64,000 nucleotides of DNA from Microbacterium helvum (GTDB lineage: Bacteria; Actinomycetota; Actinomycetes; Actinomycetales; Microbacteriaceae). Location of the stretch: NCBI RefSeq assembly GCF_014779795.1, contig NZ_JACXZS010000002.1, positions 310,001 to 374,000 of the forward strand, written 5' to 3'. Of the stretch, positions 1 to 7,984 are shown piece after piece (position 1 is the stretch's first letter; each line of letters opens with the position of its first letter). The notes below the pieces were generated by a model. That model was not told the origin of the DNA and did no database searches. It saw only the letters and a program-made list of their open reading frames with translations. A program made the position numbers and the translations under genes.

Positions 1-689
1 GCTGTGATGCCGCCGAGGATGAGCAGCACGACCCCGAGCGCGATCCATCCGCCGATGCGGCGGCGCTTCTTGTTCTTGGGCGGTGGCACGTGTCCGATGT
101 CGTCCGTCGAGGTCGAACCACTGAACAGATCATCGAGCGTCCCCGAAGCAGGGCGCTGCGCGGTCGGTTCTGGCGTCACGTCCGGCAGCGTCGCCGTCCG
201 GGTCGCCGTGGCGGTCACCGTCGCGTTCGCGCCGGTGTTGCCACGACTGTAGGGCATCGCGGGCGCGGTGTCGCCTGAGAACAGCCAGGGGTCGGTCTCG
301 GGCGTCGCGTCGACGTCGGTGCGGGTGGGGCGCGGCGCCCGCAGCGGGACGGGCTGGAAGCCGCTTCCCGGCACCGGCTCTGCGGGAGCCTCTTCGTGGA
401 TCGCGGCCACCGTCAGCTTGGTCGGCGCGACAGGCACCGCGGAGATGGGACCGCTCCCGACGACGGGCGTCGAACCGGTCACCAACGCGTCCCAGCTGGG
501 AGCAGCGACAGCGGGAGGTGTGGATGCCGCCGGCATGGGCTGCGCGGAGGGCGCGGCGGATGCTGCCGGCACGCTGGGCGTTGTCGCCGCCGTGGGCGTC
601 GCTCCTGTCGCCGCCGCTCGTGCCGCTGCCTCACGGGCGGCGCGACGCGACAGGGGTGCAGCTTCGCCGTCGGGCGATGAGTCGGGCAT
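1..689 (-). CDS. mltG: Endolytic transglycosylase MltG, N-terminal part (runs off the window)
   Basis: Only the first 229 residues are visible; the 3' end lies beyond base 1. They form a long Ala/Pro/Thr/Ser-rich, presumably disordered cytoplasmic region, then a basic patch (KNKKRRR, about residues 205-211) and the start of a hydrophobic membrane segment (IGGWIALGVVLLILGG). The catalytic YceG domain is not in the window, so the call rests on this topology and on position. In actinobacteria mltG follows alaS and ruvX, and here the start codon overlaps the ruvX stop (TGATG). MltG cleaves nascent glycan strands at the outer face of the membrane and sets where chains end. A different membrane protein cannot be excluded from the N-terminus alone. 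Confidence 0.8.
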   Translation of the reverse strand, partial: MPDSSPDGEAAPLSRRAAREAAARAAATGATPTAATTPSVPAASAAPSAQPMPAASTPPAVAAPSWDALVTGSTPVVGSGPISAVPVAPTKLTVAAIHEEAPAEPVPGSGFQPVPLRAPRPTRTDVDATPETDPWLFSGDTAPAMPYSRGNTGANATVTATATRTATLPDVTPEPTAQRPASGTLDDLFSGSTSTDDIGHVPPPKNKKRRRIGGWIALGVVLLILGGIT

Positions 690-1156
690 CAGGCGGGCTC
701 CTGGGGGACGGGGATTCCGGGCGGGCGGCCGGTGCTCTTCTCGACATCGAGTGCCTGCTGGAGCAGCACCACCGCGGCGACCTGGTCAACGATGCTACGC
801 GACGATCGCTGGGATCTGCCCGAACCACGCAGGGCCGCGTGCGCCGACACCGTCGACAGCCGCTCGTCGACCAGTCGCACGCCCAGTCCGGTCGCGGCCG
901 CCAGGGCCGCCGCGAACTCGCGCGCGTCCTGCGTCGACGGCGTGTCCTCGCCGCGCAGATTCAGCGGCAGCCCGACGTAGAGTTCGAACGCCGAGTGCTC
1001 CTCGGCCAGCGCGGCGATGCGCGCCACCGAGGCGTCGTCGCGCGGCACGGTCTCGACCGGCGTCGCGAGCAGCCCGTCAGGGTCGCTCTTCGCGACGCCG
1101 ACACGGGCCTTGCCCACGTCGATGCCGAGCCTGGCGCCGCGTCTGAAGCCGCTCAC
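689..1156 (-). CDS. ruvX: Putative pre-16S rRNA nuclease / Holliday junction resolvase RuvX (YqgF)
   Basis: A 155-residue YqgF/RuvX protein with an RNase H-like fold, the usual length for the family. Visible motifs are LGIDVGKARVGVA near the N-terminus (first catalytic Asp), VGLPLNLRG in the middle, and LVDERLST followed by IVDQVAAVVLLQ near the C-terminus, which carry the remaining acidic residues. YqgF matures the 5' end of 16S rRNA in E. coli and has also been proposed as a resolvase. The GTG start overlaps the alaS stop by 4 bp (GTGA), so translation is probably coupled within an alaS-ruvX-mltG operon. Confidence 0.95.
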   Translation of the reverse strand: MSGFRRGARLGIDVGKARVGVAKSDPDGLLATPVETVPRDDASVARIAALAEEHSAFELYVGLPLNLRGEDTPSTQDAREFAAALAAATGLGVRLVDERLSTVSAHAALRGSGRSQRSSRSIVDQVAAVVLLQQALDVEKSTGRPPGIPVPQEPA

Positions 1157-3810
1157 GCGCCGACGGCGTCCTTCACCGACGTCAGCGCGGTCGGCAGGGC
1201 CGCGGCATCCGCTCCCCCGCCCTGGGCGACGTCGTCGCGTCCGCCGCCGCCGCCGCCGAGCACTCCGGCCGCGGTCTTGGCGAGCACGCCCGCCTTGGCG
1301 CCGGCTGCGCGCGCGGCGTCGTTGGTCGCGACGATCACGATCGGACGATCGTTGACCACAGCACCGAGGGCCACCACGGCAGCGTCCGCACCGAGGCGCT
1401 CGCGCACCTGCAGCGCCAGCGAGCGCACGTCGTCGGCGGATGCTGCCGACCCGAGCGACTCGGCCACGACGAGCGTATCGCCGACACGGGTGGCGGCCGA
1501 AGTCAGCGCCGGCAGACGATCACCGAGGGCCTTCGCCTCGAACGCCGCGATCTTCTTCTCGGCGGCCTTGAGGTTCGCCTGCAGCTCGGCGATGCGCTGC
1601 GGCAGCTGCTCGCGCGGCGCCTTCAGCGACGAGGTCAGCTGCGACACGAGCGCGCGCTCGGCCGCGAGCGACCGGAAGGCGTCGAGACCCACCAGCGCCT
1701 CGACGCGGCGGTTGGACGCGCCGACCGACGACTCGCCGACCAGGTTGATGAGGCCGATCTCGGCGCTCGTCGACACGTGGGTGCCCGCGCACAGCTCGCG
1801 CGACCACGGACCGCCGATGTCGACCATCCGCACCGTGTCGCCGTACTTCTCGCCGAACAGCGCCATCGCGCCGAGGGACTTCGCCTCGTCCAGCGGCAGC
1901 ACCCGGGTGGTCACCTCGAGGTTGTCGCGGACCGCGTTGTTGGCGATCTCTTCGATCTCGCTCTTCGTCTCGTCGGACAGCGCCTGGCCCCACGAGAAGT
2001 CGAAGCGCATGTACCCGGCACGGTTGAGTGACCCCGCCTGCGTGGCCGTCTTGCCGAGCGTGTCGCGCAGCGCGGCGTGCACCAGGTGCGTGGCGGAGTG
2101 CGCCTGACGGGCAGCGCGCCGGTTGGCGGCATCCACCACCGACGTCGCCGGCTGGCCGACGCCGACCTCGCCGGACGACACCTCGACGGTGTGGCTGATG
2201 AGGCCCGGCACGGGCTTCTGCACGTCGAGCACCTCGAGCTCGTAGCCGGGACCGACGATGACGCCCTTGTCGGCGACCTGACCGCCCGACTCCGCGTACA
2301 GCGCGGTCTCGGCGAGGATCACCTCGGCGATCTGACCCGTGGTGGCACGGTCGACCGACACGCCGTCGACGAGGATGCCGAGCACGCGCGACTCGGTCTC
2401 GAGGTCGGTGTATCCGGTGAATCCGGTCTCGCCCAGCGCGCGCAGATCGCGGTAGACGCTGGTGTCGGCGAGCTGGCGCTTGCGGGCGCGCGCGTCGGCC
2501 TTCGCGCGGGCGCGCTGCTCCTGCATGAGGGTGTCGAACGCGGCGCGGTCGACCGACAGGCCCGCCTCTTCGGCGATCTCGAGGGTGAGGTCGATCGGGA
2601 AGCCGTACGTGTCGTGCAGCAGGAATGCCTCGGCGCCGGCGATCGTGGTGCCGCCGGAGGACTTCGTCTCGACGAGCGACTCCTCGAGGATCGACTCCCC
2701 CGCCGCCAGCGTGCGCAGGAACGTCGCCTCTTCGGCCAGCGCGTACTGCGAGATACGGGCCCAGTCGGTCTCGACGACCGGGTACGCGCTCTTCATGGCG
2801 TCGCGGGATGCCGTGAACAGCACCTCGAACGTCGGCCCGTCGACGCCCAGCAGGCGCATCGAGCGGATCGCGCGGCGCATGAGACGGCGCAGGATGTAGC
2901 CGCGGCCGTCGTTGGATGGCGTGACCCCGTCCGACATCAGCATGAGCGACGAGCGCACGTGGTCTGCGACGACGCGGAACCGCACGTCGTCCTCGTGGTT
3001 CGCGCCGTACGTGCGGCCCGAGAGCTCCACGGCCTTGTCGAGGACCGGACGCACCTGGTCGGTCTCGTACATGTTGTCGACGCCCTGCTTGATGAACGCG
3101 ATGCGCTCCAGGCCCATGCCGGTGTCGATGTTCTTGTTCGGCAGCTCGCCGACGATGTCGAAGTCGTACTTCGAGCGCACATTCGTGATCTCGTACTGCA
3201 TGAACACGAGGTTCCAGATCTCGACGTAGCGGTCGTCGTCGGTGGCGGGACCCCCGTCGATGCCGTACGCGGGGCCACGGTCGAAGAAGATCTCCGAGCA
3301 CGGCCCGGCGGGACCAGGGAGCCCGGTGCTCCAGTAGTTGGTGTCCTTGCCCAGGCGCTGGATGCGCTCGGCGGGCAGGTCCGTCAGCTGCAGCCAGAGG
3401 TCGTGCGCCTCGTCGTCCTCTTCGTAGACGGTGACCCACAGGTCCTTGGGGTCGAATCCGAGCCCGCCGTCCTCCTCCGGGCTGGTCAGCAGCTCCCACG
3501 CGTAGCGGATCGCGCCCTCTTTGAAGTAGTCGCCGAACGACCAGTTGCCGAGCATCTGGAAGAACGTGCCGTGACGGGGCGTCTTGCCGACCTCTTCGAT
3601 GTCGTTGGTGCGGATGCACTTCTGGTTGTCGGCCGCGCGCGCGTAGGGGGCGGGCACATCGCCCGACAGGTACGGGATGAACGGGACCATCCCGGCCACC
3701 GTGAACAGCAGCGCGGGGTCATCGGTCACCAGCGACGCCGAGGGGACGATGGTGTGGCCGTTCTTCTCGAAGTAATCGAGGTAGCGCTGCGCGATCTCGG
3801 CGGTCTTCAT
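1153..3810 (-). CDS. alaS: Alanine--tRNA ligase
   Basis: Cytoplasmic enzyme that charges tRNA-Ala; 885 residues, typical length. The start (MKTAEIAQRYLDYF) was chosen because class II AlaRS proteins begin this way; the frame stays open about 120 codons further upstream without homology. The catalytic domain holds TNDIEEVGKTPRHGTFFQMLGN. The editing domain has the zinc-site motifs HSATHLVHAAL and CAGTHV. The C-terminal DHHA1/C-Ala region ends with a glycine stretch (VLGGGGGGRDD) typical of AlaRS. It leads an operon with ruvX and mltG, overlapping ruvX by 4 bp. A small membrane-protein gene precedes it. Confidence 0.98.
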   Translation of the reverse strand: MKTAEIAQRYLDYFEKNGHTIVPSASLVTDDPALLFTVAGMVPFIPYLSGDVPAPYARAADNQKCIRTNDIEEVGKTPRHGTFFQMLGNWSFGDYFKEGAIRYAWELLTSPEEDGGLGFDPKDLWVTVYEEDDEAHDLWLQLTDLPAERIQRLGKDTNYWSTGLPGPAGPCSEIFFDRGPAYGIDGGPATDDDRYVEIWNLVFMQYEITNVRSKYDFDIVGELPNKNIDTGMGLERIAFIKQGVDNMYETDQVRPVLDKAVELSGRTYGANHEDDVRFRVVADHVRSSLMLMSDGVTPSNDGRGYILRRLMRRAIRSMRLLGVDGPTFEVLFTASRDAMKSAYPVVETDWARISQYALAEEATFLRTLAAGESILEESLVETKSSGGTTIAGAEAFLLHDTYGFPIDLTLEIAEEAGLSVDRAAFDTLMQEQRARAKADARARKRQLADTSVYRDLRALGETGFTGYTDLETESRVLGILVDGVSVDRATTGQIAEVILAETALYAESGGQVADKGVIVGPGYELEVLDVQKPVPGLISHTVEVSSGEVGVGQPATSVVDAANRRAARQAHSATHLVHAALRDTLGKTATQAGSLNRAGYMRFDFSWGQALSDETKSEIEEIANNAVRDNLEVTTRVLPLDEAKSLGAMALFGEKYGDTVRMVDIGGPWSRELCAGTHVSTSAEIGLINLVGESSVGASNRRVEALVGLDAFRSLAAERALVSQLTSSLKAPREQLPQRIAELQANLKAAEKKIAAFEAKALGDRLPALTSAATRVGDTLVVAESLGSAASADDVRSLALQVRERLGADAAVVALGAVVNDRPIVIVATNDAARAAGAKAGVLAKTAAGVLGGGGGGRDDVAQGGGADAAALPTALTSVKDAVGA

Positions 3811-3890
3811 GCGGGTCCTTGCTGTACGTGCGGATGCGTGTCGGGCGGCACGCCGACTCTCCGGCCCTGCCGGTGAGCGGTATGCGACGG

Positions 3891-4187
3891 TCAGTCGGTG
3901 AGCTTGTCGGCCGCGTTCTTCGCGGCGTCCGCGACGGCGTCGGCGGCGGTGGATGCCGCGTCCTTGGCGGTGCCGGCGGCCTCCGCCGCGGCGTCCCGCA
4001 CGTCGTCGACGATGCCGGCGAAGCGGGCCTCCTGCTCGCGGTACGCGTCCCCGATGCGATCGGTGAACTCGGTGATGCGCGCGTCGACGTCGGCGAGGAT
4101 CTCGTGCCCGCGCGGGTCTTTGTTCATGAAGTGAGCCACGACGAATCCTCCGGCGATGCCGAGCAGGAACCACACCAGGTTCTTCAT
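3891..4187 (-). CDS. Small membrane-anchored protein of unknown function
   Basis: 98 residues. The start at MKNLVWFLLG is preferred over an upstream in-frame ATG because AGGAAGTGGTGAC, a good ribosome binding site, lies just before it. One N-terminal transmembrane helix (NLVWFLLGIAGGFVVAHFM) is followed by a charged segment and an Ala/Asp/Lys-rich C-terminal half (DAAAEAAGTAKDAAS), likely an amphipathic or extended helix. Small proteins of this kind often sit immediately upstream of alaS in actinobacteria. A -10-like TACGAT lies at 4230-4235, downstream of the rpsD terminator, so the gene and alaS probably form their own transcription unit. The function is unknown. Confidence 0.75.
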   Translation of the reverse strand: MKNLVWFLLGIAGGFVVAHFMNKDPRGHEILADVDARITEFTDRIGDAYREQEARFAGIVDDVRDAAAEAAGTAKDAASTAADAVADAAKNAADKLTD

Positions 4188-4246
4188 GTCACCACTTCCT
4201 CGCGGGCCGCCGGGGCGCGGCATCCCTCCATCGTATGCGGAAACGA

Positions 4247-4278
4247 CGAAGGGCGTCGGGTGACCCCGACGCCCTTCG
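4247..4278. terminator. Intrinsic terminator downstream of rpsD
   Basis: Perfect 14-bp inverted repeat (CGAAGGGCGTCGGG with its complement) around a 4-base loop, starting 14 bases after the rpsD stop on the minus strand. It separates rpsD from the alaS operon. Confidence 0.8.
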
Positions 4279-4292
4279 CGTGTTCGCAGAAC

Positions 4293-4922
4293 TCAGCGAG
4301 CTGCGTAGTACTCGACGACGAGCTGGACGTCGCAGACCACGGGGACCTCGGCGCGCTTGGGGCGGCGCACGAGACGGGCCTGGAGCTTGTCGAGCTCGAC
4401 CTCGAGGTAGCCCGGAACCGGGGGCAGGACCTCGGCGTGACCGCCGAGAGCTGCGACCTGGAAGGGCTCGATGCCCTCGCTCTTGGCCTTGACGTGGATG
4501 AGCTGACCCGGCTTCACGCGGAACGACGGGCGGTCGACGAGCTGGCCGTCCACGAGGATGTGGCGGTGCACGACGAGCTGGCGCGCCTGCGCGGTGGTGC
4601 GGGCGAAGCCGGCGCGCAGCACGAGCGCGTCCAGACGCATCTCGAGCTGCTCGACGAGGTTCTCACCCGTCAGGCCCTGGGTGCGGCGGGCCTCGTTGAA
4701 CTGGATGCGCAGCTGCTTCTCGCGGATGCCGTACTGCTCGCGCAGACGCTGCTTCTCGCGGAGGCGGACGGCGTAGTCGCTGTCCTGCTTGCGCTTGGTG
4801 CGGCCGTGCTCACCCGGAGCGTAGGGGCGCTTCTCGAGGTACTTGGCGGCCTTCGGGGTGAGGGCCACGCCGAGAGCGCGGGACAGACGGACCTTGCGGC
4901 GGTCCTGGGACTTCGTTGCCAC
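4293..4922 (-). CDS. rpsD: 30S ribosomal protein S4 (cysteine-free form)
   Basis: 209 residues. S4 is a primary 16S rRNA binding protein of the small subunit. The N-terminal rRNA-binding domain reads LSRALGVALTPKAAKYLEKR and the S4 RNA-binding domain (LEMRLDALVLRAGFARTTAQARQLVVHRHILVDGQ) spans roughly residues 95-155. The N-terminal zinc-binding cysteines of the other S4 type are absent, so this is the zinc-independent form. As in Streptomyces it stands alone near alaS rather than in the S13-S11-rpoA operon. The GTG start is preceded by AAAGGAACACTTC. A TAAGCT -10 candidate (5073-5078) suggests a leader of about 145 nt. Confidence 0.98.
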   Translation of the reverse strand: MATKSQDRRKVRLSRALGVALTPKAAKYLEKRPYAPGEHGRTKRKQDSDYAVRLREKQRLREQYGIREKQLRIQFNEARRTQGLTGENLVEQLEMRLDALVLRAGFARTTAQARQLVVHRHILVDGQLVDRPSFRVKPGQLIHVKAKSEGIEPFQVAALGGHAEVLPPVPGYLEVELDKLQARLVRRPKRAEVPVVCDVQLVVEYYAAR

Positions 4923-5100
4923 GAAGTGTTCCTTTCGATGACGCTGCCGTGTCTTTCACGGCTCGCGGACGTATCGCCCTGTCTTCGCCCTGTCCGGACT
5001 GCACGCCGGGGCATGCCGGAAGGTAGGTGAAGAAGAGAGGGGATGCCCGAAAACTGCGTTTCGAGCCGCTCAAGCTTATCAGACGCGGGCTTTCACCCGA

Positions 5101-6000
5101 TCAGCCCGCCGGAACGAGTGCCGACGAGACCTGGACGATGCCGGGGCCGTACCGGTCGTCGAAGCCGGTCTGGAGCGTCCCGTCGTCATGGATGACGGTG
5201 ACGCTCACGGATCCGGCCGTGCCGTTCGGACCGATCGACAGCACGCCGTCGGTCGACTCCATGATCTCGTCCTGGATGTTCTGCAGTTCGCCGGCGGTGC
5301 GCTCGGCGCGGGTGACGCAGAGCATCCCGCCCCACACCTCGCGCAGATCCGCCTCCGCCGCGGCGGGGTCGCCGGTCACGCGCACGTTCACGATCGAGAG
5401 CCGCGGGTCGTTCATCGTCTGCTCAGGATCGTCCGGCGTGCTCGTGCCGGACGCCGGATTCGGTGACTGATCCAGCCACGCGGCCGCATAACCGGGCAGT
5501 CGCTGTGCGCGCTGGAAGACGGCATCCATCGACTCCGGGGTCGCCTTCGCCTCGTCGATCACGCGCCAGCCCCCGAAGGGTTCAGGGCACGGTGACGAGA
5601 AGTCGGGCATCGTGGCCTGCGGAGACTCGGCATCGGAGCCGGGGATGACGTCCGTCGCGGTGAAGCTGTCGGCGTCGGCATCGTAGGTGCCGGTGACGAG
5701 GAAGCTCCCCCAGCGGACGCCGTCCGACTCTTCGTAGTCGCCCTCGTGCTCTGCCCAGTCCCAATCGACCAGCGACGGGCCGCCGCACTGCGGTGGCAGG
5801 GAGTCCAGGACGCCCCCGAGGCACAGCTCCGCTCCGTCGCCGTCATCCAGCACCGTGACCGGGTAGCTCGTGGTGAGCAGGCCGGGATCGTCAGCGGTGG
5901 GTGCGGTCGCGAGGTGTCCCGTGGCGCAGGCGCTGAGCAGCAGCGTGCCCGAGGCGAGCACGACGAGCAGCGGGAGCACATGCTGACGTCGATCGCGCAT
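5101..6000 (-). CDS. Secreted lipoprotein of unknown function
   Basis: 299 residues from the internal ATG (MRDRRQHV), which has a purine-rich GGGCGGGG upstream; an in-frame ATG 24 bases earlier lacks one. A basic start, a hydrophobic stretch (LPLLVVLASGTLLLSAC) and the lipobox LLSAC at about residues 20-24 mark a lipoprotein anchored on the outer face of the membrane. The mature part is acidic, with cysteine pairs (CLGGVLDSLPPQCGG and a later CVTR) that could form disulfides, and a line reading SSPCPEPFGGWRV. I do not recognise a domain. The gene stands alone between rarA and rpsD. Confidence 0.85.
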   Translation of the reverse strand: MRDRRQHVLPLLVVLASGTLLLSACATGHLATAPTADDPGLLTTSYPVTVLDDGDGAELCLGGVLDSLPPQCGGPSLVDWDWAEHEGDYEESDGVRWGSFLVTGTYDADADSFTATDVIPGSDAESPQATMPDFSSPCPEPFGGWRVIDEAKATPESMDAVFQRAQRLPGYAAAWLDQSPNPASGTSTPDDPEQTMNDPRLSIVNVRVTGDPAAAEADLREVWGGMLCVTRAERTAGELQNIQDEIMESTDGVLSIGPNGTAGSVSVTVIHDDGTLQTGFDDRYGPGIVQVSSALVPAG

Positions 6001-6093
6001 CGCCCCGCCCTTCGGTTCCGTCATCCCGTGTGCGTCGACGGTGGGCTGATTGTCTCATGACCTCGGAGAGCCCGGATCACGATTCGGTGACGA

Positions 6094-7443
6094 TCATTCG
6101 CCGCCGAGCATGCGGCGGATCTTCTCCAGTCGTGTCTGAACGTCGCGCTCGGCGCCGAGCGCCTTCGGCTCGTAGTAGCGACGACCCCGGAGCTCGTCGG
6201 GCAGGTACTGCTGCGGCGCGATCCCGATCTCAGAGTCGTGCGGATACACGTACCCCTTGCCGTGGCCGAGGCGTTTGGCGCCGGGGTAATGCGCGTCGCG
6301 CAGATGCACCGGCACGCGCCCGAAACCGCCAGCGCGCACGTCGGCGATGGCCGCATCGATGGCGAGGTAGGCGGCGTTCGACTTCGCCGTGGTGGCGAGG
6401 TAGGCGGTGGCCTCGGCGAGCGGGATGCGGCCCTCGGGCATGCCGATGAACTGCACCGCGTCGGCTGCCGCGACCGCGATGGGCAGCGCCTGCGGGTCGG
6501 CCAGGCCGATGTCTTCGGCGGCCGAGATGATGAGCCGGCGCGCGATGAACCGCGGGTCCTCGCCCGCCTCGATCATGCGAGCGAGGTAGTGCATCGCCGC
6601 GTCGACATCCGAGCCTCGGATCGACTTGATGAACGCGCTGATGACGTCGTAGTGCTCGTCGCCCTGCCGGTCGTACCGCAGCAGCGCGCGGTCGACGGCC
6701 TGCGCCACCTGGTCGGCGGTGATCTCGGGGACCGCTGTTTCTTCGTCGGCCTCCTCGTCCGGTTCCTCGGGGATCGCGAGGGATGCCGCCGCCTCGAGCG
6801 CTGTGAGGGCCCGGCGCGCGTCGCCCGAGGCCAGCCGCACGAGCGCGTCGCGGGCGTCGTCGCCGAGCCGGACAGCCCCAGCCAGCCCGCGCGCATCGGA
6901 TACCGCGCGGTCGAGCAGCATCGCGAGGTCGGCATCGGTCAGCGGCTTGAGCGTCAGCAGCAGCGAACGCGACAGCAGCGGCGAGATCACGGAGAACGAC
7001 GGGTTCTCGGTGGTCGCCGCGATCAGCACGACCCACCCGTTCTCGACGCCCGGGAGCAGTGCGTCCTGCTGCGCTTTGGTGAACCGGTGGATCTCATCGA
7101 GGAAGAGGATCGTGGACTGGCCGTACAGATCGCGCTGCGTGAGCGCCTCTTGCATGACCTCGCGGACGTCGCGGACGCCGGCCGTCACCGCCGACAGCTC
7201 GACGAAACGCCGACCCGACGAGCGCGCGATCGCCTGGGCGAGCGTCGTCTTGCCGGTCCCGGGAGGACCCCACAGGATGACGGACGTCGCAGCTCGGGCA
7301 GCGGCATCCGGATTCGCCAGCGTCACCAATGGCGACCCCGAGCGCAGGAGGTGCGACTGGCCCGCCACCTCGTCGAGCGACGACGGGCGCATCCGCACGG
7401 CCAGCGGCGTCAGCCCCTGGAAGAGCGCGGTCGGCGAAGTCAC
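6094..7443 (-). CDS. rarA: Replication-associated recombination protein A (RarA/MgsA, AAA+ ATPase)
   Basis: 449 residues, usual length. The N-terminal AAA+ module shows Walker A (WGPPGTGKTTLA), Walker B (FLDEIHRF) and sensor 1 (AATTENPSF). The C-terminal part has the MgsA tetramerisation region, including SFIKSIRGSDVDAAMHYLARM and YPGAKRLGHGKGYVYPHD. RarA acts at stalled replication forks and binds single-stranded DNA ends and SSB. The gene is probably leaderless: a TAGCCT -10 element sits exactly 6 bases before the GTG start, with no Shine-Dalgarno sequence. It is a single gene, diverging from the next gene upstream. Confidence 0.96.
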   Translation of the reverse strand: MTSPTALFQGLTPLAVRMRPSSLDEVAGQSHLLRSGSPLVTLANPDAAARAATSVILWGPPGTGKTTLAQAIARSSGRRFVELSAVTAGVRDVREVMQEALTQRDLYGQSTILFLDEIHRFTKAQQDALLPGVENGWVVLIAATTENPSFSVISPLLSRSLLLTLKPLTDADLAMLLDRAVSDARGLAGAVRLGDDARDALVRLASGDARRALTALEAAASLAIPEEPDEEADEETAVPEITADQVAQAVDRALLRYDRQGDEHYDVISAFIKSIRGSDVDAAMHYLARMIEAGEDPRFIARRLIISAAEDIGLADPQALPIAVAAADAVQFIGMPEGRIPLAEATAYLATTAKSNAAYLAIDAAIADVRAGGFGRVPVHLRDAHYPGAKRLGHGKGYVYPHDSEIGIAPQQYLPDELRGRRYYEPKALGAERDVQTRLEKIRRMLGGE

Positions 7444-7449
7444 GCTCCC

Positions 7450-7455
7450 AGGCTA
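7450..7455 (-). promoter_or_regulatory. -10 element (TAGCCT) of a leaderless rarA promoter
   Basis: TAGCCT on the minus strand ends 6 bases before the rarA GTG, which puts the transcription start at or next to the start codon. The same spacing recurs at several genes in this window. Confidence 0.6.
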
Positions 7456-7571
7456 TCCCGGGGGCACGACAGCGGCTCCGGCGCGTTTTGGCCGCCGCGC
7501 CGGCGGGCCTTAGGATCAACCCGCCCCGGGCCTATGTGCCTGAGCGCGCCCGAGACGACAGAGGAGGCCCT

Positions 7572-7874
7572 GTGGCCGGCGGTAAGGACAAAGACGCACG
7601 TGCCGCGCGTGAGCGGGCGCGGACCTATCAGGCCCGCCGTCAGTTCCACGACGACCAGGCTCGCCGCCGTACGCGCGACAACCTGATCGCGGGCATCGCC
7701 GGCGGCATCCTCGTGCTCGGCATCGTGGGCATCCAGACGGCGTACTTCGTCGCCGGACCCGGCGCTCCCGCCCCTGAGCCGACCTCGACGTCCACGCCCA
7801 CGCCGACCCCCGCTCCGAGCGACGCGCCGACCCCTGCCCCGAGCACGAGCGCGACTCCGACGCCCACGCCCTGA
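7572..7874 (+). CDS. Small single-pass membrane protein with a Pro/Thr-rich tail
   Basis: 100 residues. The GTG start (MAGGKDKDARAARER) follows a strong AGAGGAGG ribosome binding site; the open frame upstream overlaps rarA and is not coding. A highly charged N-terminal region (about residues 1-40, RARTYQARRQFHDDQARRRTR) leads to one transmembrane helix (LIAGIAGGILVLGIVGIQTAYFV, about 43-65), followed by a Pro/Thr/Ser/Ala-rich outer tail of about 35 residues. A -10-like TAGGAT lies at 7511-7516. It precedes the DUF349 gene, which has its own promoter. The function is unknown. Confidence 0.8.
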   Translation: MAGGKDKDARAARERARTYQARRQFHDDQARRRTRDNLIAGIAGGILVLGIVGIQTAYFVAGPGAPAPEPTSTSTPTPTPAPSDAPTPAPSTSATPTPTP

Positions 7875-7927
7875 TCGTCGCGTGCGACGTCGCCCGCAAC
7901 AGCACCGGGATGCGGCATCCGCCGTAC

Positions 7928-7933
7928 TAGGCT
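7928..7933 (+). promoter_or_regulatory. -10 element (TAGGCT) of the DUF349 gene promoter
   Basis: TAGGCT directly abuts an in-frame GTG at 7934. Transcription would start near 7940, so that GTG would not be in the mRNA; this supports the later start at 7985. Confidence 0.5.
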
Positions 7934-7984
7934 GTGAGCCGTCCTACTCCCACAGACGGCGCAAGCCGCGATGAGGTGCATCCC

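Noticed and set aside
7934-7984. GTG at 7934 as the start of the DUF349 protein
   Set aside because: It directly abuts a TAGGCT -10 element, so it would lie upstream of the transcription start; the GTG at 7985 has GAGGTG in front.
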